DNA of 11,908 nucleotides from JAZQUM01 sp045631305 (GCA_045631305.1 JAZQUM010000013.1:1-11908), one strand, 5' to 3'; positions 1 to 7,033 are shown, numbered from the stretch's first letter. Numbers and translations are program-made. The notes: generated from the sequence alone by a model not told the origin.

Positions 1-504
1 TTCCTTCAAACTCTCGTCGAAGTTAGGGTCGAAATCCACGGTCTCCTTGTCGATGTCACGCAGCATTTCCAGAGAGATCTTGGACATGCGCGCCTCGGTG
101 TATCGGTAGGCTGCGGCGGGGTTGCCGTCCACGTCACCGAAGTTGCCCTGACCGTCCACCAGCATGTAGCGCAGGGAGAAGTCCTGTGCAAGGCGGACCA
201 TGGCATCGTATACAGATGCGTCACCGTGGGGATGATAGCGGCCCAGCACGTCACCAACGCAGGTGGCGGACTTTTTGAAGGGCTTGTCGGAAGTGAGGCC
301 GTCTTCATACATAGCGTAGAGAATGCGGCGATGAACGGGCTTGAGACCGTCCCGCACATCGGGCAGGGCGCGGCCTACGATAACGCTCATGGCATACTCA
401 ATGTAGCTGGTCTTCATTTCGTGGACCAACTCGGTAGAAGTGATGGCCTGATTGGGGAACGCGATATCTTCGGGCTTATAGTCTACATTTTTATGCTTTG
501 CCAT
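1..504 (-). CDS. gyrA: DNA gyrase subunit A, N-terminal part (cut by window start)
   Basis: GyrA is the DNA-cleaving subunit of the A2B2 gyrase that introduces negative supercoils. Only the first 168 residues are present; the gene runs off the left edge. Reading starts at ATG 504 (MAKHKNVDYKPEDIAFPNQ). The winged-helix core is clear: ALPDVRDGLKPVHRR near residues 46-60, RYHPHGDASVYDAMVR at 89-104, and QGNFGDVDGNPAAAYRYTEAR around 119-139, with Tyr135 at the position of the catalytic E. coli Tyr122. The N-terminus is about 13 residues longer than in E. coli. The residue matching E. coli Ser83 is Ala96; Asp100 matches Asp87. The start lies 11 bp after the gyrB stop, and the strong site AAGGAGGGG overlaps that stop, so the two genes are almost certainly co-transcribed and coupled. 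Identification is certain. Confidence 0.97.
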   Translation of the reverse strand, partial: MAKHKNVDYKPEDIAFPNQAITSTELVHEMKTSYIEYAMSVIVGRALPDVRDGLKPVHRRILYAMYEDGLTSDKPFKKSATCVGDVLGRYHPHGDASVYDAMVRLAQDFSLRYMLVDGQGNFGDVDGNPAAAYRYTEARMSKISLEMLRDIDKETVDFDPNFDESLKE

Positions 505-515
505 AGTTCCCCTCC

Positions 516-2474
516 TTAATAGTCAAGATTCACCGCGTACTTGGCGTTTTCTTCAATGAATGCCTTGCGGGGTTCAACCTGCTCGCCCATGAGAATGGTG
601 AAGATCTCATCGGCGCGGGCTGCATCTTCCAGTTCGATGCGGCGCAGGGTGCGCTTTTCGGGGTCCATGGTGGTTTCCCAAAGTTCGGTGGGGTTCATCT
701 CACCAAGGCCCTTGAAGCGGGAGATATCGATTTTCACGTTGGGATTGCCGCCGCGCATTTCAGCGCTGACTGCATCGCGCTCTTCATCGCTGTAAGCCAC
801 GCGGGTGGTCTTGCCGCGGGAGAGCTTATAAAGCGGGGGCACTGCGGAATACACATAGCCCTGCTCGATGAGAGGACGCATGAAGCGGAAGAAGAAAGTA
901 AGGAGCAGCGTGCGGATATGCGCGCCGTCCACGTCGGCGTCCGCCATGATGATGATCTTATGATAGCGGAGCTTTTCAATGTTGAACTCATCACCGATGC
1001 CTGCGCCAAGTGCCGTGATGACAGGGCTCAGCTTATCGTTGCCGTAAACCTTGTCAGCTCTTGCCTTTTCCACGTTCAGCATCTTACCCCAAAGAGGCAG
1101 GATGGCCTGGAAACGGGAGTCGCGGCCCTGGGTGGCGCTGCCGCCTGCGGAGTCACCCTCGACGATGTAAATTTCGGTGAGCTTGGGGTCGCGCTCGTTG
1201 CAGTCGCGGAGCTTATCGGGCATCTGACCGGATTCCAGACCCGTCTTGCGGCGGCTGGATTCGCGGGCCTTGCGGGCTGCTTCTCTTGCGCGGTTGGCCA
1301 TGAGAGCCTTGTCCAGGATCATGCGGCCCACCTGGGGATTTTCTTCCAGATAAATTTCCAGCTTTTCGGAAACGATGTTGTTGACCAGCGTGCGGATGTG
1401 GGCATTACCCAGCTTTGCCTTGGTCTGACCTTCAAACTGCGCTTCGGTGAGCTTGACGGAAATGACCACGGTGAGACCTTCGCGGCAGTCATCACCGGAG
1501 ACTTTATCTTCGTCCTTGAGCATCTTCACCTTGTGGCCGTAGTTATTGAGAGCGGCGGTAAGAGCGCGCTTGAAGCCTTCTTCATGCATACCGCCTTCTG
1601 GGGTATGGATGTTATTGGCGAAGGAGAGAATGTTTTCGCTGTAGCCATCGTTATACTGGATGGCAATTTCAGCCATGGAATCACCCTTGGTGCCGGACAT
1701 ATAGATGACATCGTTGTGCAGGGCGGTCTTGTGGCGGTTGTGCCACTTGGCAAACTCGCGGATACCACCCTCAAAGCACATCACATCGCGGCGGTCCTTC
1801 TCGTCCTTTTCTTCGCTGCTGATACGCTCATCGGCAATAACAATGGTGAGACCGCCATTCAAAAAGGCCTGCTCACGCATGCGGGTGTGAAGGATCTCGT
1901 AGTCATACTCAAGCGTATCGAACATTTCGGGGTCGGGCTTGAAGGTAACGGTGGTGCCGGTGCGGTCGGTATTGCCCACGATGGTCATTTCCTGGGTGAT
2001 CTTACCGCGGGCAAACTTCATCTCGTGGATCTTGCCGTTTTTATGCACCTGCACTTCCAGCCACTCGGAAAGCGCGTTTACAACAGACGCACCTACGCCG
2101 TGGAGACCGCCGGAAACCTTGTATCCGCCACCGCCGAACTTACCGCCTGCGTGCAGCACGGTAAAGACAACTTCCAGCGCGGGACGGCCCGTCTGGGCCT
2201 GAATATCTACAGGGATACCGCGGCCGTTATCGGTGATGGTGATGGTGTTGCCCTCGTTGATGGTGACAGTGATCTCACTGCAGTAACCCGCCAGGGCTTC
2301 GTCGATGGAGTTATCCACGATTTCGTACACCAGATGGTGAAGGCCCGAAGAAGACGTGGAGCCGATGTACATACCGGGGCGCTTACGGACAGCCTCAAGA
2401 CCTTCCAGTACCTGAATTTCCGAGGCGTTATAGTCCTGTTCCACGGTGGTTTTTACGGTTTCAAGTTCGCTCAT
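516..2474 (-). CDS. gyrB: DNA gyrase subunit B (ATPase)
   Basis: GyrB is the ATP-driven subunit of gyrase. The protein has 652 residues, the usual length for the short Gram-positive type. The GHKL ATPase domain shows YEIVDNSIDEA (catalytic Glu51, Mg-binding Asn55), TDNGRGIPVD near 81-90, and GGLHGVGAS near 122-130. A transducer domain follows. The Toprim domain has EGDSAGGSA at 439-447 and the metal-binding DADVDGAHI at 512-520. The C-terminus has RFKGLGEMNPTELWETTMDP near 586-605 and ends conventionally. The sequence PLWGKMLNVEKARADKVYGND near 460-480 resembles clostridial GyrB. Start ATG 2474 is preceded by GAGGAG at suitable spacing. The gene lies 29 bp after remB and 11 bp before gyrA in one leftward series. 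Nothing looks broken. Confidence 0.98.
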   Translation of the reverse strand: MSELETVKTTVEQDYNASEIQVLEGLEAVRKRPGMYIGSTSSSGLHHLVYEIVDNSIDEALAGYCSEITVTINEGNTITITDNGRGIPVDIQAQTGRPALEVVFTVLHAGGKFGGGGYKVSGGLHGVGASVVNALSEWLEVQVHKNGKIHEMKFARGKITQEMTIVGNTDRTGTTVTFKPDPEMFDTLEYDYEILHTRMREQAFLNGGLTIVIADERISSEEKDEKDRRDVMCFEGGIREFAKWHNRHKTALHNDVIYMSGTKGDSMAEIAIQYNDGYSENILSFANNIHTPEGGMHEEGFKRALTAALNNYGHKVKMLKDEDKVSGDDCREGLTVVISVKLTEAQFEGQTKAKLGNAHIRTLVNNIVSEKLEIYLEENPQVGRMILDKALMANRAREAARKARESSRRKTGLESGQMPDKLRDCNERDPKLTEIYIVEGDSAGGSATQGRDSRFQAILPLWGKMLNVEKARADKVYGNDKLSPVITALGAGIGDEFNIEKLRYHKIIIMADADVDGAHIRTLLLTFFFRFMRPLIEQGYVYSAVPPLYKLSRGKTTRVAYSDEERDAVSAEMRGGNPNVKIDISRFKGLGEMNPTELWETTMDPEKRTLRRIELEDAARADEIFTILMGEQVEPRKAFIEENAKYAVNLDY

Positions 2475-2503
2475 TGGCGTACTCCTCTCTTCCTTTCAGA
2501 GAA

Positions 2504-2773
2504 TCAATCCAGCAGCAGGGAATCAGATTCCATGCGCTTGTAGAGTGTTTGGGAACTTAAGGGGGACAGATACACGATCTGTCTGTGATAGGGATGGTCG
2601 CAAAGGATAAAGGAACGGGGCAGTTCTTCCCCCACGGTGATGACTACACTTTCCTTTTCCGCTTCGGCAAGAAACTTTCTTGTGATTTTGGAGTAGGAAG
2701 TGTTATCCAGATCAAAAATGCCGATGATGCGCTTTTTTTCCAGCATCACGTTTTGTCCCAGATGGAGATACAT
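2504..2773 (-). CDS. remB: RemB/YaaB family (DUF370) regulator-like protein
   Basis: This 89-residue protein (MYLHLGQNVMLEKKRIIGIFDLDNT...) matches the family of B. subtilis RemB (YaaB), which sits between recF and gyrB there too. Diagnostic features are the N-terminal YLHLG strand, the IIGIFDLD segment, and YLSPLSSQTLYKRM near residues 68-81. RemA, the better-studied family member, is a DNA-binding activator of biofilm matrix genes; the role of RemB is less clear, so a regulatory function here is inferred from family. Start ATG 2773 has the site AAAGGAGAAAG, which overlaps the recF stop 12 bp upstream. That indicates co-transcription with recF and gyrB. Identity rests on motif plus position. 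Confidence 0.88.
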   Translation of the reverse strand: MYLHLGQNVMLEKKRIIGIFDLDNTSYSKITRKFLAEAEKESVVITVGEELPRSFILCDHPYHRQIVYLSPLSSQTLYKRMESDSLLLD

Positions 2774-2785
2774 AGCTTTCTCCTT

Positions 2786-3892
2786 TTATTCTGCCACGCG
2801 GCCGTTTTCGATTTTCAAAACCTTGCCGCCCATCATTTCGCCCAATCGGTCATCCTCGCAGCAGGTGATGAACACCTGACCGCCTGCAATGCGGTTGAGC
2901 ACATATTCCTGCCGCTTGGGGTCCAGCTCGCTGAGAACGTCGTCCAGCAGCAGCACAGGGTATTCCCCTGTGGTATTTTTATGAATTTCACGCTCGGAGA
3001 GCTTCAGGGAAAGGGCTGCGGTGCGGGCCTGACCCTGGGACGCAAACTGCTTGGCGCTTTTGCCGCCGATGAGCACATTCAGATCATCCTTATGAGGGCC
3101 CGAAAGGCAGAGTCTTGAAGCAAGCTCCGCGGCATAGTGCCGCTCCTGATGGTCAAGAAGCTCACGAAGCAGCTCTTCATAAGGCGCGAAGGGATCGGTG
3201 ACGGAAGACACCGTTTCATAAGCAAGGGTCAGCTCTTCCTTCCCACCTGAGCATTCAAAATGGGCCTGCGCGGCATATTCTGCCAGCGCTTTTACAAAGC
3301 GGGCACGGTAATGAATGATGACAGCCCCCATCTCCGCCATGCGGAGATTAAAATCAGGGAGAGACTTCAAAAGGTCGGGCTTTTCATCACTGTCCCGCAA
3401 GATGCGGGTCTTATGCTCGTAAATGCGGTTATATTCCGTGAGAGCCTTTTCATAGCGGGGCCGCAGCTGGCAAAGGGAAATATCCATAAACCGCCGTCGC
3501 TCAGAAGCACCCGAACGGATGAGATAGAGATCATCAGGGCAGAAATACACGGTATTCAAAATGCCGCTGAGGCCCCCCGCTGTTTTCTGCCGCACACCGT
3601 TGACGGTGATCTTGCGGCTTTTGCCGCGGAAAAGGTCGATCTCTACTTTAAAATCACGCTCACGGGAAAATACACTGCCTTCCACTCTCCCATGATCCGC
3701 AGAAAAAGAAATGAGCTCCTTATCGCTGCGGCTGCGAGGGCTTTTGGCGCTGCCAAGATACAAAACCGCCTCCAGAAGATTGGTTTTGCCCTGGGCATTC
3801 TCCCCGTAGATCACATTGCATTTTTCATCAAAAGAAACTTCCAGCGCTTCATAGTTGCGAAAGCGCTCCAGCTTCAGTTTATCGATCCGCAT
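2786..3892 (-). CDS. recF: DNA replication and repair protein RecF
   Basis: RecF is an SMC/ABC-like ATPase that works with RecO and RecR to load RecA at single-strand gaps. The 368 residues are normal for the family. Visible motifs are Walker A GENAQGKT at residues 30-37, the ABC signature SQGQARTAALSLKLSE from 285, and Walker B LLLDDVLSELD from 314. LERFRNY at 8-14 is typical of the N-terminus. The ATG at 3892 lies inside the end of yaaA (14-nt overlap, different frame). I see no Shine-Dalgarno sequence in the 15 nt before it; the nearest purine run, GAAGG, is about 20 nt upstream. Translation probably depends on ribosomes finishing yaaA. Confidence 0.97.
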   Translation of the reverse strand: MRIDKLKLERFRNYEALEVSFDEKCNVIYGENAQGKTNLLEAVLYLGSAKSPRSRSDKELISFSADHGRVEGSVFSRERDFKVEIDLFRGKSRKITVNGVRQKTAGGLSGILNTVYFCPDDLYLIRSGASERRRFMDISLCQLRPRYEKALTEYNRIYEHKTRILRDSDEKPDLLKSLPDFNLRMAEMGAVIIHYRARFVKALAEYAAQAHFECSGGKEELTLAYETVSSVTDPFAPYEELLRELLDHQERHYAAELASRLCLSGPHKDDLNVLIGGKSAKQFASQGQARTAALSLKLSEREIHKNTTGEYPVLLLDDVLSELDPKRQEYVLNRIAGGQVFITCCEDDRLGEMMGGKVLKIENGRVAE

Positions 3893-4097
3893 AGGCTACG
3901 GTGTAATGCATGCCTTCAAAAAGAACATCGTCACCGGGGCGGATCTTCTTGCCGCGCATGGTGCAGATCTCACCGTTGACCATGACTTCGCCGTTCTGAA
4001 TGATCTCTTTGGCCATGCCGCCGCTTTCTACCAGATTTTCAAACTTCAAAAGGTCCTGCAGTTTGATAAATTCGGTGGTGATCACAACAGTTTTCAT
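3879..4097 (-). CDS. yaaA: S4-domain RNA-binding protein YaaA
   Basis: This small 72-residue protein consists almost wholly of an S4 RNA-binding fold: IKLQDLLKFENLVESGGMAK at residues 11-30, then QNGEVMVNGEICTMRGKKIRPGDDV at 34-58. It is the homologue of the conserved gene between dnaN and recF in Firmicutes (B. subtilis YaaA, linked to ribosome maturation). Its function here is inferred from family. Start ATG 4097 follows AAGGGAGAAG at normal spacing and lies 15 bp after the dnaN stop. The 3' end overlaps the recF start by 14 nt, so the two are likely translationally coupled. Confidence 0.93.
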   Translation of the reverse strand: MKTVVITTEFIKLQDLLKFENLVESGGMAKEIIQNGEVMVNGEICTMRGKKIRPGDDVLFEGMHYTVAYADR

Positions 4098-4112
4098 GTT
4101 TCTTCTCCCTTC

Positions 4113-5222
4113 TTACTGTGCCTTCAAGCGAACAGGCAGCACCATGTAAAGGAAGTTTTCTTCCCCTTCGGTGGGCACGATGATGGCGGGAGAAATGCCG
4201 GTATTGAGTTCGATGCGCACTTCATCTGCAGGAGCAAAGCGCAGCGCATCCATCAAATAGCGGTTATTGAAGCCGATTTCCAACTCATTGCCGTCACCTG
4301 CTACAGGGCAAACGTCCTTAGCTTCGCCGTTACCGGTCTTGGCAGAAAGGTAAACTCTGTCAGCACCGAAGACGCAGCGCACGGGGCTCTTCAGCTTATC
4401 GCTGATGACCACGCTGACGCGGTCGATGGAGCGGATCAAATCGCGGGTCTGAGCGGTGAGGATGATGGGATTCTTGCGGGGAATAGCATTCTTATAATCC
4501 AGAAATTCGCCTTCCAGTCTGCGGCAGACCAATTCGGTTTCACCAATTTCAAAGAGAAGGTGGCGATTGCCAAGGGTGATGGTGACAAAATCTTCGGTAT
4601 CACCGCAGATTTTTTCCACTTCGTTCAGCGCACTGCCGGGAGCCACAAAGGAAAACGCGCCTCCATCTACCTTTTCCAGCTTTTCCTTGCGCATGGCAAG
4701 GCGGAAACCGTCTACAGCCACCATGGTCAGCTTGTCGCTGATCTCAAAGAGAGCACCGGTGTGCACGGGGCGGCTTTCATTGGTACTGACAGCAAAAGAA
4801 GTCTGCTGGATCATTTCCTTCAGCGTCTTCTGTGCGATAACAGCGGAGAACTGGTCTTCCACTTCAGGCATCTCAGGATAGTCAGCAGCAGAAAGGCCAA
4901 GAATATCGAAGGCGCAGTCGCCGCAAGCCAGATGCACCATGAACTTGGCATCGCTTTCAAAGGTCACTACGTCATCGGGCATCTTGCGCACGATGTCGCC
5001 AAAGAGGCGGGCATTGAGAACCATTTCGCCGCTTTCACTCACGTCTGCTTCCACGCGGGTGCGGATGCCGGTTTGCATATTGTAGCCGGAAATAAGAAGG
5101 CCACTTTCACTGCACTGCAGCAAGAGACCCTCCAGCGCGGGGATGGAGCTCTTGGTAGCAACGGTGCGGGAGGCTGTATTGATGGCGCTCATGAGAAGAA
5201 CCTTTTCGCAGGAAAATTTCAT
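4113..5222 (-). CDS. dnaN: DNA polymerase III beta subunit (sliding clamp)
   Basis: DnaN is the ring-shaped processivity clamp of the replicative polymerase. I place the start at ATG 5222 (MKFSCEKVLLMSAINTASRTV), giving 369 residues, the normal length. The open frame continues about 60 codons further upstream, but that stretch is compositionally odd (FFFHFLF, IIIIFFKKK) and reads through the origin spacer, so I exclude it. A site AAAGGATGAT precedes the chosen start. Family landmarks are SSIPALEGLLL, VAVDGFRLAMRKE, RRLEGEFLDYKNAIP, GFNNRYLMDAL, and the C-terminal FLYMVLPVRL that contributes to the partner-binding pocket. The gene lies downstream of dnaA and the DnaA-box cluster, as in other Firmicutes. 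Confidence 0.97.
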   Translation of the reverse strand: MKFSCEKVLLMSAINTASRTVATKSSIPALEGLLLQCSESGLLISGYNMQTGIRTRVEADVSESGEMVLNARLFGDIVRKMPDDVVTFESDAKFMVHLACGDCAFDILGLSAADYPEMPEVEDQFSAVIAQKTLKEMIQQTSFAVSTNESRPVHTGALFEISDKLTMVAVDGFRLAMRKEKLEKVDGGAFSFVAPGSALNEVEKICGDTEDFVTITLGNRHLLFEIGETELVCRRLEGEFLDYKNAIPRKNPIILTAQTRDLIRSIDRVSVVISDKLKSPVRCVFGADRVYLSAKTGNGEAKDVCPVAGDGNELEIGFNNRYLMDALRFAPADEVRIELNTGISPAIIVPTEGEENFLYMVLPVRLKAQ

Positions 5223-5256
5223 GGAAGTATCATCCTTTCTTTTTGGATAGATAAGG

Positions 5257-5296
5257 GAATCATTTTTCTTTTTAAAGAATATAATGATTATTTTAG
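5257..5296. other. AT-rich stretch, candidate duplex-unwinding element
   Basis: About forty bases with very few G or C residues, running through TTTTTAAAGAATATAATGAT and TATTTTAG. It sits between the DnaA-box cluster and dnaN, adjacent to the candidate DnaA-trio array. Position and composition fit a DUE, but no melting data are available from sequence alone. Confidence 0.5.
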
Positions 5297-5311
5297 TTGT
5301 AACAGCAGTAG
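5294..5311 (+). other. Candidate DnaA-trio array
   Basis: Six consecutive triplets TAG-TTG-TAA-CAG-CAG-TAG, five of them with a central A, follow the AT-rich run. A G-rich spacer and a near-consensus DnaA box (5323-5331) come next. In B. subtilis, DnaA-trios (3'-GAT-5' repeats) lie between the proximal DnaA boxes and the unwinding region, with the boxes on the 3' side of the TAG-reading strand. The order here is the same. The match is imperfect, so this is a candidate only. Confidence 0.4.
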
Positions 5312-5322
5312 GGAAAAGTTTT

Positions 5323-5331
5323 GGTGGAAAA
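5323..5331 (-). promoter_or_regulatory. Near-consensus DnaA box (TTTTCCACC)
   Basis: Read on the minus strand this is TTTTCCACC, one base from the local box TTTTCCACA. It is the box-like sequence nearest the candidate trio array. Confidence 0.4.
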
Positions 5332-5394
5332 GGGCGAAAAATCTTGATACAGCAAGGGTTTTCGTTTGGGAAAAGAAAGTGGAAGAAAAATGAG

Positions 5395-5403
5395 GTTTCC
5401 ACA
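5395..5403 (+). promoter_or_regulatory. Weak DnaA box (GTTTCCACA)
   Basis: GTTTCCACA differs from the local consensus TTTTCCACA at the first base only. It lies at the dnaN-side end of the box cluster. Confidence 0.55.
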
Positions 5404-5423
5404 GATATTCTTTTTTAATCTTG

Positions 5424-5432
5424 TTTTCCACA
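5424..5432 (+). promoter_or_regulatory. DnaA box (TTTTCCACA)
   Basis: Exact match to TTWTNCACA, in the cluster just downstream of the dnaA stop codon. Confidence 0.8.
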
Positions 5433-5444
5433 CCTGAGTTTTCC

Positions 5445-5453
5445 TTTTCCACA
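5445..5453 (+). promoter_or_regulatory. DnaA box (TTTTCCACA)
   Basis: Exact match to TTWTNCACA, in the same orientation and 21 bp (two helical turns) from the box at 5424, so the two would face the same side of the DNA. Confidence 0.8.
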
Positions 5454-5458
5454 GGATA

Positions 5459-5467
5459 TGTGGAAAA
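5459..5467 (-). promoter_or_regulatory. DnaA box (TTTTCCACA), inverted
   Basis: TGTGGAAAA on the plus strand is TTTTCCACA in inverse orientation, 5 bp from the box at 5445 and 5 bp beyond the dnaA stop codon. Confidence 0.8.
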
Positions 5468-5472
5468 ATCAG

Positions 5473-6792
5473 TTATTTTTTGGAATTGATGTTGGTGGTG
5501 ATTTCCTTGATCATGGCGGCAAATTCGTTATCGCCCTTGATCTTGCTTTCCACCTTTTCCAGAGAATGCATAACGGTGGTATGATCGCGGTCACCAAAGT
5601 ACTTACCGATGGTAGTGGTGGGAAGATTAGTCATGCGGCGGATGAGATACATGGCGATCTGACGGGCGTTAGCCACGTCGGCAGTGCGGCTTGTGCCGCG
5701 GATAACGCTGTCTTCCACTTTGAAGTAGGCACAGATCTGCTCAATGATGTCATCAGGCTGAGGTACGTACTCGTTGTCCTTTTTCAGCATGTCGCGGATA
5801 GCACGGTCGATGGATTCCTGATCCATGTCCATGCCCTGCAGCTCCTGATAAGCGGCAGCCTTGTTGAGGGTTCCTTCTATCTGACGAACGTTTGCGGTGA
5901 CGTTTTCTGCAATGTACTGGTAAATTTCTTCGCTGAGGCAGATGCCCTTGGCAGCGGCCTTGTTCTTCACGATGGCGAGGCGGGTCTCAAAGTCGGGAGA
6001 AGTGACGTCTACCATAAGACCCCACTCAAAGCGGGTGCGCAGACGGTCTTCCAGCTTTGCCATTTCCTTGGGAGGACGGTCGGAGGTGAGAACGATCTGC
6101 TTGGAAGATTCGTAAAGATTGTTGAAGGTGTGGAAGAATTCTTCCTGGGTGGTATCTTTACCTGCGATAAACTGAATATCGTCCATCAGCAGCAGGTCTG
6201 CCTGACGGTATTTATCGCGGAATTCCTGATTCTTACCTTCACGGATGGACTGGATCAGCTCGTTTGTAAATTCGTCGCCCTTGATGTAGACCACTTTCAG
6301 CGCGGGATTGTTCTTGCGGAACTCGTGAGCGATGGCGTAGATAAGGTGGGTCTTACCAAGGCCGGAATCACCGTAAATAAACAAAGGATTGTAGCGTTCG
6401 GCAGGTGCTTCGGCAACGCTCTGAGCTGCAGCATAGGCGATCTTGTTGGAAGAGCCTACTACGAAGTTTTCAAAAGTGAACTTGCCGCTTTCCAAAAGGG
6501 TGGTGCCGCGCTTGCTTTCGGGAGAGGCCCCATAGGAAGCCATGTCCTTATCGTCCAGAATTTTCACTTCAAAATCGGAGGAGAAGATATCCTTCAGCGC
6601 GGACTTGATATTCTTCAGGAAAAGGGACTCGATATAGCCCTTTTTGAATGCGTTTTTGCAATGGACAACGAAGGTGTTATCCTTGATCTCAATGACTTCG
6701 ATCTCGTCAAACCAGGTGTTGATGGTGGTTTCGCTGAGATCCTTTTTCAGGTGCTCCAGCACCAGCTTCCAAATGTCGGCAATGGAATACAA
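5473..6792 (-). CDS. dnaA: Chromosomal replication initiator DnaA
   Basis: DnaA is the AAA+ initiator that binds DnaA boxes and melts oriC. I choose the TTG at 6792 (MYSIADIWKLVLEHLKKDLSE), giving 439 residues. It follows AAAGGGG at 9-nt spacing and begins exactly where domain I should. The frame stays open to 6930, but that extension crosses the likely dnaA promoter. Domain I covers about residues 1-75, with a short linker to about 100. Walker A GDSGLGKT is at 141-148, Walker B LLLMDD at 200-205, and the arginine-finger region EDRLRTRFEWGL at 248-259. NVRQIEGTLNKAAAY is at 301-315, and the domain IV signature GDRDHTTVMHSLEKV at 400-414. Two DnaA boxes lie at and above its promoter, which suggests autoregulation. 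Confidence 0.97.
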   Translation of the reverse strand: MYSIADIWKLVLEHLKKDLSETTINTWFDEIEVIEIKDNTFVVHCKNAFKKGYIESLFLKNIKSALKDIFSSDFEVKILDDKDMASYGASPESKRGTTLLESGKFTFENFVVGSSNKIAYAAAQSVAEAPAERYNPLFIYGDSGLGKTHLIYAIAHEFRKNNPALKVVYIKGDEFTNELIQSIREGKNQEFRDKYRQADLLLMDDIQFIAGKDTTQEEFFHTFNNLYESSKQIVLTSDRPPKEMAKLEDRLRTRFEWGLMVDVTSPDFETRLAIVKNKAAAKGICLSEEIYQYIAENVTANVRQIEGTLNKAAAYQELQGMDMDQESIDRAIRDMLKKDNEYVPQPDDIIEQICAYFKVEDSVIRGTSRTADVANARQIAMYLIRRMTNLPTTTIGKYFGDRDHTTVMHSLEKVESKIKGDNEFAAMIKEITTNINSKK

Positions 6793-6801
6793 AAGGATCG
6801 A

Positions 6802-6808
6802 CCCCTTT
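6802..6808 (-). promoter_or_regulatory. Ribosome binding site deciding the dnaA UUG start
   Basis: AAAGGGG on the minus strand sits 9 nt before TTG 6792. No ATG or GTG nearer than the promoter gives a DnaA of normal length, so this site supports UUG initiation. Confidence 0.7.
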
Positions 6809-6867
6809 CTGTTTCTTAAGTAAAAAACCTCTTCTTTTTTGAAAAAAGGCAATATTATCCCATAGAA

Positions 6868-6896
6868 ATTATACCAAAAAAAGTGTGTAAAAACAA
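6868..6896 (-). promoter_or_regulatory. Probable dnaA promoter
   Basis: On the minus strand the sequence reads TTGTTT, 17 bp, TATAAT, with TGG immediately before the -10, i.e. an extended -10 that can offset the poor -35. Transcription would start near 6861 and give a leader of about 70 nt before the UUG start. The -35 overlaps an inverted DnaA box. Confidence 0.65.
6884..6892 (-). promoter_or_regulatory. DnaA box (TTTTACACA) over the dnaA promoter
   Basis: TGTGTAAAA on the plus strand is TTTTACACA in inverse orientation, a full match to TTWTNCACA. It overlaps the -35 side of the dnaA promoter, a position suited to repression by DnaA. Confidence 0.55.
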
Positions 6897-6922
6897 GTCT
6901 TATATTAGAATATGTATAAGCT

Positions 6923-6931
6923 TTTTCCACA
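6923..6931 (+). promoter_or_regulatory. DnaA box (TTTTCCACA) upstream of dnaA
   Basis: Identical to the boxes in the dnaA-dnaN spacer. It lies about 27 bp upstream of the dnaA promoter -35. Confidence 0.75.
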
Positions 6932-6990
6932 GGGTTTGGAAAAGAGAAAAATATGCCACCCTACATTTTGAGATGAAGTGAGAAGAAAAA

Positions 6991-7006
6991 ACACAAGATT
7001 TTGTGT
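6991..7006. repeat. Inverted repeat in origin spacer
   Basis: ACACAA-GATT-TTGTGT forms a perfect 6-bp dyad with a 4-nt centre. Its role is unknown; it is not a DnaA box. Confidence 0.35.
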
Positions 7007-7033
7007 GTTTCAAAAATGAAGGGAAAATGTACG

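Larger units (their letters stand above)
5223..5472. other. dnaA-dnaN spacer, probable unwinding part of oriC
   Basis: This 250-bp non-coding stretch lies between dnaA and dnaN, the position of the duplex-unwinding part of oriC in B. subtilis. It contains three TTTTCCACA DnaA boxes and one GTTTCCACA within 73 bp (5395-5467), all on the dnaA side. A TTTTCCACC near-box sits at 5323-5331, with a triplet array at 5294-5311 resembling DnaA-trios. A strongly AT-rich run follows toward dnaN (about 5257-5296). The dnaN promoter must also lie here; TATATT and TAAAAT hexamers occur on the minus strand near 5278-5295, but no convincing -35 is visible. Origin function is inferred from gene context and box clustering. 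Confidence 0.82.

Noticed and set aside
918..2543. 541-codon plus-strand open frame opposite gyrB
   Set aside because: It lies antisense to a complete, motif-perfect gyrB and shows no family motifs or ribosome binding site; it is a by-product of gyrB codon usage.
3855..5393. 512-codon plus-strand open frame opposite yaaA and dnaN
   Set aside because: Antisense to two recognised genes and extends into the origin spacer; no recognisable domain.
5223..5402. N-terminal extension of dnaN
   Set aside because: About 60 codons of Phe/Ile/Lys-rich translation through the AT-rich origin; DnaN has normal length and a good ribosome binding site from 5222.
5458..6819. 453-codon plus-strand open frame opposite dnaA
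   Set aside because: Mirror frame of dnaA with no protein-family features.
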